A DNA stretch of 64,000 nucleotides from Diorhabda sublineata (taxonomy: Eukaryota > Arthropoda > Insecta > Coleoptera > Chrysomelidae): NCBI RefSeq assembly GCF_026230105.1, contig NC_079476.1:10678709-10742708 (forward strand). The letters are read 5' to 3'. Positions 48,428 through 59,700 of this stretch are shown here, in pieces; position 1 is the stretch's first letter; the number at the start of each line of letters is the position of its first letter. A program made the position numbers and the translations under genes. The notes under the pieces are model-generated. The model did no database searches and was not told where the DNA came from. It saw only the letters and a program-made list of their open reading frames with translations.

Positions 48428-49330
48428 ATGAAGTTTGCAGTGCCGAGAATTTGGAGGGAACCAAGTGATCATTACACTGATTGTTTTTGTATTGTGGATC
48501 CACTCAGTGGTGAAATTTCAAAGAATACAAATTATCCTGACCTACTATCCACATCTGCTCCAATACCATTTACCAAGAGTCTTAAATTTTTCAAAAATTA
48601 AAGCCGAGTTACTAGTATTGCGATTAAAACAACGGAAATTAATTGAATCGGACGTACGAATATCCCGTCGTCATGAAGAATTTTCTTATTTATTCAATAA
48701 AAAAGACTAACTAAAAGTCTGAAAGCTGTTCTACTACATAATGGGAACAAAACAGTATGAAAAGGTTATTAACTTCAATTAAACATATGGAATACAAGTG
48801 AGAAGTTATTGGTGATTTCAAGATGGTGTGTTTTTTTAAAGGAAAGCAAATACTAAATACTCCTTTTATCTCTGCCTGTGGGATAGTAGAAATGATGCCG
48901 CTCACTACCGACAAACACATTGGCGTGCACGTACTCTGCATGAAGTAGGAAAATACAATGTTAAACGGGAAGAAATTGTCGATCTCTGAATAAAATAACT
49001 TATGAATAGTGATATTTTTGCAGAGTTACTCAGCCATAAAGAGGAAAACCTGGATTAGTTTTAAGGCAGTAGTTCATGGTTTTCTTGGAAACCATAGAGC
49101 TGAAAAGTACGAGGAGCTGATCACTGAGATGATCACAAATGTTTCTATCATGGGATGTAGAATTTCTCTAAAAATGCATATGTTACATTCTCATCTAGAT
49201 AAATTTGTAGATAATATAGGAGCTAATTCGGAACGAATGAGTGTGAGGAATTTGAAATACATCATGAAAGAGAACAACAAAAAACAGGGGAAAGCATGGT
49301 AAAACTTTTAGAGAAAAAAGGATAACATAA
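48428..49330 (+). pseudogene. Decayed insect multi-copy transposon-linked gene (LLHNGNK / HSHLD family)
   Basis: Starting at ATG 48428, one frame reads MKFAVPRIWREPSDHYTDCF, the N-terminus of a repeated, uncharacterised insect protein family. Further blocks appear in changing frames. These are IKAELLVLRLKQRKLI (about 48600), SLKAVLLHNGNK (about 48717), LWDSRNDAAHYRQTHW (about 48868), and GKYNVKREEIVD (about 48950). The best preserved is AVVHGFLGNHRAEKYEEL...GCRISLKMHMLHSHLDKFVD (49063-49215). A frameshift then scrambles the usual EQGERFHQD block. Compared with the family, several internal segments are missing. The function is not known to me; its copy number and decay suggest that it moves with a transposon. 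Confidence 0.6.
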
Positions 49331-51286
49331 CATTTACATAAAGTGTAAACATGGGTTTAAGATATTCATATACAATCCCACAAGAAAATTCGGTATATGG
49401 GCTATTTTGAAAATACTAAAAAAATGGTAGATATCTTCAAGGTCCATATTTTGAAATTATCTCGAGCAATACCAGTGTATTTATTGTATAATTCTAATAC
49501 AAACAAAACATTTCTTAAATGAGAACCCATGTATATATGCCTGAATTGAATTGCTCACATTTTTTAATTTTTTTATAGAGTTCTGCACATGAAAGAGAAA
49601 ATAATCATAATTCAATTGAAAGCTGCTTCGTTTTATGAGATTGTTTAACATGAAATCATACTTTTTTAGCGTACTTTAACCAATACAGCGTTGATTTATT
49701 AGCGATTTTACATGAATTTGTACCTACCTCTCAAAAAACTCTTCATAACGTAACAAAAACATATATATAAAGTTATAAAAATGACAGCAATCCGGGTTTC
49801 CATATAATCTTATGAAAAATTATATTATGTTTGTAACGAAGTTACCCAACACTCTATGTAGAGTATTTTAACGAAAAACCCTGTATATAGCTAAGAAAAA
49901 AGCTTTTGTAACCATATTACATACGCATATTTTGTCTGGGAAACAACTAAAGGAAAAGTTAGGCGATCGCAAATTGCTGCAGTTACTTCAGCATCGCGAA
50001 TCTGATGCAATCTTTATTCAAGATAAACTTCAGATAATACCTGAAATTATCCCAGCATCGTAGTTTAAATTAGCATCTAATAAGCTTATGGAGCTCGCTG
50101 ACAAAACTATTGAATTTGCGCTGATCATTACAATTTCCTTGGTCAAAGCAGCGTATAAGAACAAAGTCAAGTTTGTTAGAATTACAGAGGATTTTAGCAG
50201 ATCGATCCAAAAGACATCAAACCTTGTACTTTTTCGAATAACGATCAGAGCTAAGGATGACATCTGACTGATCTAGTAACTATCTCATTGTTGTTGATAG
50301 AATATCTAAATATCGCTTTCTCGTTAATACCAGTTCTAAGATATGTTGTTATTTATTTCTACGTTTATTCTGAGAATTTCTCCGCCTGAGTACTATTGTG
50401 AACTTGTGGTTACATATGCTGCTATTCAACACTCCCTTCTATAAGAATACCTATTCACAGTCTATACGTGGAAGCTTTCACCAATTCAACTCTTTTTCAT
50501 CGTACAATTTTTAAAAGAATTTCGAAATATCAAAATTACCAATAATATCATTTCAAACTGCTTAATCTCAAGATGAAAACGAAGAACATAAGGGGTTTAA
50601 CCAACATTCTTTTTCGCTCATCAAAGGTGCACCGATTCCTACTTCCTCACTTATTGTAATTTGTGACACATTTACAGGAAAACCTCGTCCTTCATTACAT
50701 AAGCGTTTTGTTATAATATTTTCAATCATTCCTCATGCCTATGCTTCTCTTAGCTTACTCAAACATCCTTAAATATCGCCTTAAGCAAATATTTAAGTTT
50801 TCTCTTCCATGTTCTTCTTGAAAAAGTTCAAACTTTAGACACAGATTTTCTAAAATCGTTATAATTGGTTCAATGCTTCATTTCAATATTTCTTGACTGA
50901 TATATTACGTCTTAATCGATCACCGGAGGTTAATACTTTACAGTACGCAGTTTTGGATTGTTGGGTTTCTCGTTCAAGATTTATTCACACTAAAACCTCC
51001 GATTAATGAGCTCAATTCACTTTTCAGTTTTAAGATATTTTGTGGAACTTTTCTACACTACAATAATGAAGACAAAAATCGGTGACACACAAAATATGTC
51101 ATAAGACACATCTCAATTGATCCAGTTAACAAGACGAAAAAAGTCTTGTTTTTTAACGTATTCCTGTTCCTAAAACTGTTTCTGTTTCAATATTTTTTAG
51201 CCCGAGAAAAAAGTCACGCTCGATTCCGAGTTCACGACACCATATGGTAGTAAAGTCGATTTAACAGGTTTTCGGATGAACAATCA
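49331..51286. other. Mostly unassigned; weak gag-like stretch
   Basis: A plus-strand stretch at about 50060-50130 (SNKLMELADKTIEFA) resembles the L..LADK motif near the end of gypsy gag proteins, but it is short and broken. A perfect-stem hairpin (CAAGAC ... GTCTTG) lies at about 51131-51148. I saw nothing else. Confidence 0.4.
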
Positions 51287-52174
51287 AATTCTTGTGAATA
51301 AACGACCTTTATTAGGTCTCCACCAAAAAATAATGTATTATTGTATTGAAGATATCTGTTTAGTTACGATCTACTCGTAATCTTTATCATAATATAAACT
51401 GACATTGACTTTTATAATTGAGTATGTGAATTAATAGATCACGTACCATGTGATTATAAAATATGGTTGAAGTATGTATACAAATTTTTTCATCATAACT
51501 CATTGCGACTTATTTTAATTTCATATTCATTCAAATAATATTACTTTGTAAATATGGCGAGAAAATATGTTCTACGTTTTGGTATGTAGGATCTGATATG
51601 TTTGTTAATCAATTATAAAATTTATTACTCCTTATTAACTCAATACATTGTTTTTTTTTCTCGACATAATTATTTTCTCTCAATGCAGTTTTTGATTTTT
51701 TAACTTTGCAACTAAATGCAGGATCTGATAGTAGTTGGATAGCTTTATTAATCAAGCCAAGAATCATTGATCTTTTTATAGAGATAACATGAATTCCAAT
51801 ATCTTGATTCTGAATACCATTATATTTTTATGCTGTTGTTTATAAGAATAAGTATCACAAGAAAATTGAAATTCTTCTGAGAATCTACATTGTGAACTTA
51901 AACTCATTAACAACTGTTATTTTCAATTTATTCTTTTTTTCAAGCAACACTTATTGTTAATGCAATTATTAAGATAGCTTGATCCAATCTTAAGATTTTT
52001 CATCACAACTGTCAACATCTAATGCTCAAACTTATAGTATTTTGAAGTCAATGACAGTTCTATAGCTTAAATATGTCTTAAGGTAAGTGTGTTATATTAA
52101 TTTTATACGATTTTTCTTCAATAGATCTCCAACATTTTGAATTTGTAAAATTTGGGTATAGAACTATCCAAGAC

Positions 52175-52606
52175 AGCAAACAATAAAAGCAGCAATAGCA
52201 GCTGAATGTCTGAACGACACTATATAGAAAAACAAATACATAAGTATTGAGGCTAAGTCAAGAACCTTCAAAACTGTAATCAGACCCATAATGACGTACA
52301 CAGTAGAAACTCAGCCTACTACAGCAAAAACAAGCTCCTGGACACAAGCAAAATGAAAGTCCTACGAAAAATTACTGGAAAAACGCTCCTTGACAGGAAT
52401 CGTAGCGACGACATAAGGAAAAAATACATAGTGGAAAATATAAACGAATAGGTACTGAGCAGAAAGTGCGAATGGGATGAACACATAAGTAGAATGAGTG
52501 AGGAAAGAATAGTAAGGATAGCACGAGATAACTCACCACTGGGAAGAAGAAGTATGGGAAGGCCACGAAAAAGATGGAGTGATAATCTTACCATCAATTG
52601 AGGCAA
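52175..52606 (+). pseudogene. LINE ORF2 C-terminal fragment, copy 1
   Basis: In one plus-strand frame: AAIAAECLNDTI, stop, KNKYISIEAKSRTFKTVIRP, IMTYTVET, MKVLRKITGKTLLDR, stop at about 52450, SRKCEWDEHISRM, then SPLGRRSMGRPRKRW, ending at TGA near 52601. This is the familiar ORF2 tail of arthropod LINEs (E/K-WWGH..RM ... GRPRKRW). It is non-catalytic. Two stops and truncation of everything upstream of motif E make it inert. Opposite-strand open frames here are shadows. Confidence 0.8.
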
Positions 52607-53319
52607 TAGGCATGCTGCGAAGAATGAAATAGGAATCTGCCTAAAGTGAAGTAGGAAAAAGAATAAAAAAGTGCTCTAGAACCAGAGAGTTGTATTAAAC
52701 TTGCAGTACCGCCAGTGGCGTAGAATTTGGGAAGCATGAAATATTGACTTCCCTCTGTAGTATGCGTCGGCTGGTAGACGATCTATAGTACCGTCTACAT
52801 TATTCTCACTGCGAAGCTTCAAATAGTTTTTTAGTAAAACAGTGATAAAACATAAATAGTGATGTTTTGAATTTCACATACAATATTTGAAATATAAGCA
52901 ATTTTTAATAATTCGTGCTCTAATTGCTCTAAAATGAGAAAAATTATTAATATTTCAAATATATTAAATGACTGAAAAATAATAACAACCTAAAAATACA
53001 AAATTTTATACCAAAATTATATTAGTAAATTCTATTTTCTAGAGTTCAAACGTACATTTATTTCTAAGATTGGATAATGAAGAACGAAGAAATTTAATGG
53101 TTTTCCTAAAAGTATGTAAATTTTTAGAAAATGTTGAATGCCAAAAACCAATAATAAAATCGTTTCTTCTTATCTTAGAATATTGAAAATTAAATAGATT
53201 CTGGTACAGGATAATAGAGAATTCATCAAGAAATTAAATTTTTGAACAAACAAATAATCAGTGTGTGAATGGATTCATCTACTCTCTGGAAATAATCCAT
53301 AATGAAACTCATGTGTGAA

Positions 53320-53682
53320 GATCATATTCTTCAATTTATTACATCATTGTTGGTGTTCCGTTGGTGTTCTTCTCACTTCATTTTTTATATTGAAACAGAA
53401 GCATATCTAGCATAAGCAGTATTCTTCCCAGAATCATGCAAGTATTACGAGGATCTTTGGTAACGATCATCAACATCGGTTGTTACACCGAAGCTTCCAC
53501 TTCTTTTGGCAACGACGCATCCTCGAAGTAATACTAAGATATGCATTTAGTCTGCTACATCCGTGTGTATCTGCTTTGAGTAGTTCAATAGCCCGAGAGG
53601 ACTCTTTGATAGATAATTTTCTTGGTAACATTACATTATTAAAGTAAACTGAACTCTTCAAAAATTTGGACAATTCTAAACT
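53320..53682 (-). other. Unidentified minus-strand open frame, copy 1
   Basis: A frame ending near 53470 reads LSKFLKSSVYFNNVMLPRKL and continues to a basic tail (MRRCQKKWKL). The same frame occurs in copy 2, where it extends further upstream. It contains no motif I recognise. It may be an exon or part of an unrecognised element. Confidence 0.2.
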
Positions 53683-53693
53683 GAGATGATCAC

Positions 53694-56089
53694 AATTCTT
53701 GTGAATAAACGACCTTTATTAGGTCTCCACCAAAAAATAATGTATTATTGTATTGAAGATATCTGTTTAGTTACGATCTACTCGTAATCTTTATCATAAT
53801 ATAAACTGACATTGACTTTTATAATTGAGTATGTGAATTAATAGATCACGTACCATGTGATTATAAAATATGGTTGAAGTATGTATACAAATTTTTTCAT
53901 CATAACTCATTGCGACTTATTTTAATTTCATATTCATTCAAATAATATTACTTTGTAAATATGGCGAGAAAATATGTTCTACGTTTTGGTATGTAGGATC
54001 TGATATGTTTGTTAATCAATTATAAAATTTATTACTCCTTATTAACTCAATACATTGTTTTTTTTTCTCGACATAATTATTTTCTCTCAATGCAGTTTTT
54101 GATTTTTTAACTTTGCAACTAAATGCAGGATCTGATAGTAGTTGGATAGCTTTATTAATCAAGCCAAGAATCATTGATCTTTTTATAGAGATAACATGAA
54201 TTCCAATATCTTGATTCTGAATACCATTATATTTTTATGCTGTTGTTTATAAGAATAAGTATCACAAGAAAATTGAAATTCTTCTGAGAATCTACATTGT
54301 GAACTTAAACTCATTAACAACTGTTATTTTCAATTTATTCTTTTTTTCAAGCAACACTTATTGTTAATGCAATTATTAAGATAGCTTGATCCAATCTTAA
54401 GATTTTTCATCACAACTGTCAACATCTAATGCTCAAACTTATAGTATTTTGAAGTCAATGACAGTTCTATAGCTTAAATATGTCTTAAGGTAAGTGTGTT
54501 ATATTAATTTTATACGATTTTTCTTCAATAGATCTCCAACATTTTGAATTTGTAAAATTTGGGTATAGAACTATCCAAGACAGCAAACAATAAAAGCAGC
54601 AATAGCAGCTGAATGTCTGAACGACACTATATAGAAAAACAAATACATAAGTATTGAGGCTAAGTCAAGAACCTTCAAAACTGTAATCAGACCCATAATG
54701 ACGTACACAGTAGAAACTCAGCCTACTACAGCAAAAACAAGCTCCTGGACACAAGCAAAATGAAAGTCCTACGAAAAATTACTGGAAAAACGCTCCTTGA
54801 CAGGAATCGTAGCGACGACATAAGGAAAAAATACATAGTGGAAAATATAAACGAATAGGTACTGAGCAGAAAGTGCGAATGGGATGAACACATAAGTAGA
54901 ATGAGTGAGGAAAGAATAGTAAGGATAGCACGAGATAACTCACCACTGGGAAGAAGAAGTATGGGAAGGCCACGAAAAAGATGGAGTGATAATCTTACCA
55001 TCAATTGAGGCAATAGGCATGCTGCGAAGAATGAAATAGGAATCTGCCTAAAGTGAAGTAGGAAAAAGAATAAAAAAGTGCTCTAGAACCAGAGAGTTGT
55101 ATTAAACTTGCAGTACCGCCAGTGGCGTAGAATTTGGGAAGCATGAAATATTGACTTCCCTCTGTAGTATGCGTCGGCTGGTAGACGATCTATAGTACCG
55201 TCTACATTATTCTCACTGCGAAGCTTCAAATAGTTTTTTAGTAAAACAGTGATAAAACATAAATAGTGATGTTTTGAATTTCACATACAATATTTGAAAT
55301 ATAAGCAATTTTTAATAATTCGTGCTCTAATTGCTCTAAAATGAGAAAAATTATTAATATTTCAAATATATTAAATGACTGAAAAATAATAACAACCTAA
55401 AAATACAAAATTTTATACCAAAATTATATTAGTAAATTCTATTTTCTAGAGTTCAAACGTACATTTATTTCTAAGATTGGATAATGAAGAACGAAGAAAT
55501 TTAATGGTTTTCCTAAAAGTATGTAAATTTTTAGAAAATGTTGAATGCCAAAAACCAATAATAAAATCGTTTCTTCTTATCTTAGAATATTGAAAATTAA
55601 ATAGATTCTGGTACAGGATAATAGAGAATTCATCAAGAAATTAAATTTTTGAACAAACAAATAATCAGTGTGTGAATGGATTCATCTACTCTCTGGAAAT
55701 AATCCATAATGAAACTCATGTGTGAAGATCATATTCTTCAATTTATTACATCATTGTTGGTGTTCCGTTGGTGTTCTTCTCACTTCATTTTTTATATTGA
55801 AACAGAAGCATATCTAGCATAAGCAGTATTCTTCCCAGAATCATGCAAGTATTACGAGGATCTTTGGTAACGATCATCAACATCGGTTGTTACACCGAAG
55901 CTTCCACTTCTTTTGGCAACGACGCATCCTCGAAGTAATACTAAGATATGCATTTAGTCTGCTACATCCGTGTGTATCTGCTTTGAGTAGTTCAATAGCC
56001 CGAGAGGACTCTTTGATAGATAATTTTCTTGGTAACATTACATTATTAAAGTAAACTGAACTCTTCAAAAATTTGGACAATTCTAAACT
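53694..56089. repeat. Tandem 2,396-bp repeat unit, copy 2
   Basis: Second, apparently identical copy of 51287-53682. Identity ends sharply at 56089, where unique sequence (CTGCTTATTACAGATCC) resumes. The left junction has the spacer GAGATGATCAC. Confidence 0.9.
54582..55013 (+). pseudogene. LINE ORF2 C-terminal fragment, copy 2
   Basis: Exact duplicate of the fragment at 52175-52606, with the same two in-frame stops and the same GRPRKRW end. It was carried along by the tandem duplication rather than inserted independently. Confidence 0.8.
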
Positions 56090-56170
56090 CTGCTTATTAC
56101 AGATCCAAAGAATCCAAACAACCATGTGCAAAAAGTGACTGCAATTTGAAATTTGCTCAGTTCTCGGCAA
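55877..56170 (-). other. Unidentified minus-strand open frame, copy 2 and extension
   Basis: A 97-codon frame starts at an ATG at 56170 outside the repeat and runs into copy 2. It shares its last 70 or so codons with copy 1. Its N-terminal part includes MPRTEQISNCSHFLHMVVWI. No family was recognised. A splice-acceptor-like sequence near 56090 is on the plus strand, not this one. It may be chance. Confidence 0.2.
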
Positions 56171-56340
56171 TAATAGCTAGTATTTCAATAAACAATTTCA
56201 AATACATTCATTTTCAACCACTTTTATGTACATATGAAGAATATCCTTATGTCATATATAAATTTATATGAGAAACTATAATAATTACATAATTAGCATT
56301 GTGATGATATACGTATTTTTTCGTAAAGCGTATAATGATA

Positions 56341-56676
56341 TCTATATAATTTTCGGCAACACAGATCTTAGAAATAACCCATTCTATAACTAGTAAAATA
56401 ATGAACGCTCATTATTGTACTAGTAACAAAATAATGAGAAACTATAGTAACGTCTTATTATGGGCGTTGTAACCAAATAGGCAGGAGCTGTCATTTAATT
56501 TGATGTTTGTCAGTTTTGAAAAGTGTATTGTGAAAATGTTCTAAGAAAAAGAACACCTGCGCTTGAAGAAAAAATAGTATGTCACTCAGAGCAGAAGACC
56601 TATTATATGTTTCGCCCAGTCCGCAAGAATCTGGGCTCAACAATAATGATACTCCTAGTAACATAATGTACTATTC
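56341..56676. repeat. Dispersed repeat, copy 2 (pair with 8421-8812)
   Basis: Same orientation and order of blocks as copy 1, including GTAACAAAATAATGAGAAAC and TCTTATTATGGGCGTTGTAA. It ends about 40 bp downstream of the gustatory receptor stop codon, so it lies in or just beyond the receptor 3' untranslated region. Confidence 0.75.
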
Positions 56677-56718
56677 ATCCTTTGAAAATAAAACCAACAG
56701 ATCTTTTTAATATAAATT

Positions 56719-59700
56719 CTAAATATTTTTGTTAAATTGTATGATTATGAAAAAATAAGTTGTGAGAGTGCCAAAAAGTGCAAAAATGAGTCCACTATTC
56801 AAATCGAAGAATCCACATGCAGTTATTTTTGGTTTCGCTACATCAATGTGATTTTTCAAGTTGAGTAACTCCAAATTTTCTTTAGAGAAAAACGAAAAAT
56901 TTTTTTGGAACCCATAACAAATTCTTAGTAGCTTTTCTGATTCTGTAGTCACCCAATCACTCGCAAATATTACGAGTAAAGGCCATAACTGTAAAAAGAA
57001 AACTGAGTTATAGTAAATGCCAGCTGTAAATAAATGACATTTCATATATGTTATCATAAAATTTCGCGATGCCCTAATACCGAAAATCAAATTATGGCAT
57101 TATGTACTCATCTCTGATCAATTTATTTTTAAAATAAATGACTTTTATTAATTAGAAAATAGTTTTACTAATATGCTCCTGATCTACTACAAGGGTTGTA
57201 CTTTCTCAAATTGATCATCTTTTATTTCTTTGTGATAATTTCATTGCCGGAGTCTAATCTCTTTAGGAGGGGTTTCATCAGGTTTGGAAATAAAAAGTAG
57301 TCGGGATCAAATCTGGCAATAGACCGTTTGAGTTCGATATTCAAGTATTTTTGCTATGAAAAATGCACATATTTACTTATGTGTTATTTTGCCGCGACAG
57401 AACTTTGCCAAATGCTTTTGTTAATTTCTTCATAAAAACCTCATCAACTCGACCTAATAAGGTCATGTTACAATGACTTATTAGCTGACAAAAAAATTTG
57501 GTGTTACTGATACTTTCCAAGTATTTATAAAACTTAGATATGGAATTCGGTCGATCAATTTATTCAATCCCTGTTTAAGGATCCATCTGCTTTAACGTAT
57601 TACGTTATTATCTTACCTAATCTAACATCTTATAGTGATCATATCAATATTGTAACGTTTTTCGTATTTATTTTCACTCTTTCTATTCGAGGGATAAATT
57701 AATAAACACTGTCTCTTACGTTTTTATATCATATACACACTTTACAATAAAATTAACTTATAATAATTTACTAATAAATATCACTTAAATACGATTACTA
57801 TCACTAAATCGTTCTTTTTACTACGACTATTCATTTAAAACTAAACTCACTGCGTTTACACAAATCATTTATACACCTAAATAAAATTCTACAAAGGTCC
57901 AGAACAAAAGAAATAAATAATTGGACTTTCCAAGAAATTATTTAGAAGAAATACTGTGAATAAACCACCGGCTATAATAAAAAAAGTTCAAAAAGGAAAC
58001 AACAGCCTCTGCCATTTATAAAAAATATGATAGACGCTGCGCGAATTCGCAGAATTTTCAAAATTCCATAGTAGCTGGACAGGGTCGGCCTAGGGAACCA
58101 TTTTGCGAACTTGTTCGTAACATTACCATGGCTCTCGAAGTTTCTTTCTTGATCTCTGTGGACTTCCTAAAGCTGATAAATTCTTTCACCAATATTTCTC
58201 TTGATCGCGTAAATTTCCATCCATTGTAAAATAGTTCATCTCGACTAGGATGTATTTACCACCACTGTCTGTCGTCGGAAATGGTTCAGCGATATCCAAA
58301 GCGATCCTCTCGAAACGACTTCCAGCATTATATTGTTTGATTAGTCCATTACTCGTAACGAAAGTCGTACATTTCTTACACCAGTCCTTCACATCGTCGG
58401 AGCTGTTCATCCAATAAAACCTTTCACACACTCGTTGAAGGGTTTTCTTCACTCCCAGGTTGACCTCCCGATGGACTGTTTTTTACAAGTTATATTTTTA
58501 ATGGTATCTGATATGTAGTCCTTTTAATTCTTGATTACATTAAGTCTTCTTATTTTCACTTCCTAAGTGCAATCAATAGTTTTTGATAAAGCTCACTTCC
58601 TGCCTCTATAGGTTTCTCTTGGGATTTGAAAGTCTGTACGGCATATGCTTCTCAATATGTTTTATTCACAATTCAGGATTTCTGCGCTTTAATATTTCCA
58701 ATGGCGATTTAAATTGGATGTAAGCCTAGATTTGCATATTTCGGAACATTAGCTTTATCGGTAATTTCACATTTAGGTTTGACCAGAGTAAGTTTGTAAA
58801 AATGTTTATTAATAAATGTATATTTTCTCAATTATTTTACTCGTAAATATTTCCCCTTAACATAACTTTTCCTCAGGTTTTTCTAATTATATTATCTTTC
58901 AGGTGTACAGTCATAGAAACATCGTCTTACCATATTTCTTTATGCATGCTCTTTTTGTTAGTTATCTGGGGCAATATATGCTAAACAAGCCGCCATACTT
59001 ATTTTGGGATATAGGAAACATTTAAGCACCCAAATCTGAAGGGAATGATATTAATGAATTAATTAGTAAGTTTTTCAGTCGTCAGAGTAATGTAGCAATC
59101 GAAAGTATGAACTACAAATTTGATTCCACAAATAATATTTGATTCTACAAATAAGATTCCTTGGCACATTCAATTAGCCAGAGTTGTAAATGCTCATCAA
59201 TTATAAATTGTAATAATACGAGTATTTCATATGTGTTATTATATAAATTCTACATCCATAATTAGTACCGAATCAATGATCAATTTATTTTTAAAATTAA
59301 CGCGTTGAGCTGTAACGTGTTAATTGTATACAACGTCGAAATTGTGTACAATTAATACCAATAAACTAATAAGGAGCCTTTGAGTCATCAAACTAATGCA
59401 GGAATCACATTATGAAAGATAATCTCAAATTTTTATGTAACATTTAAGCAGTTACTATGTGTAAATTGGAAATTATTTTTCCTTAATATATTGGATTTTT
59501 TCTCTCACGTCTGGAGTGTCTATTAGTTAAAAAGAAGAAAGAAAGAGCAACGTTGAGCGCCAATCGTGACGAAATAACGTACACGATACAAAGTAAAATA
59601 AAAACAAACTTGGGAGTATTAATAATATCTGTACTACTCAAATTTTTGCTTTTTCCTTTATTCCAAATATATTCTTACTATACAGACCACAAAAATTATC

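Larger units (their letters stand above)
51287..53682. repeat. Tandem 2,396-bp repeat unit, copy 1
   Basis: This unit recurs at 53694-56089 with a constant offset of 2,407 bp. All stretches I compared were identical, including homopolymers. The unit contains a LINE ORF2 tail on the plus strand. It ends with the sequence encoding, on the minus strand, the unknown frame 53673-53470. An 11-bp spacer (GAGATGATCAC) separates the two units. The absence of visible differences means a very recent duplication, gene conversion or an assembly artefact. Confidence 0.9.

Noticed and set aside
49990..50240. Possible gypsy gag tail (LMELADK)
   Set aside because: One short motif in a stop-ridden frame with no neighbouring element. 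Mentioned only within the surrounding interval.
52319..52606. Leucine/serine-rich minus-strand ORFs in both tandem units (also 54726-55013)
   Set aside because: They are antisense shadows of the LINE ORF2 tail, whose plus-strand reading has recognisable family blocks.
51287..56089. The duplicated 2.4-kb units as LTRs of one element
   Set aside because: Only 11 bp separate the units and no LTR-element coding region lies between or within them. They lack TG...CA ends.
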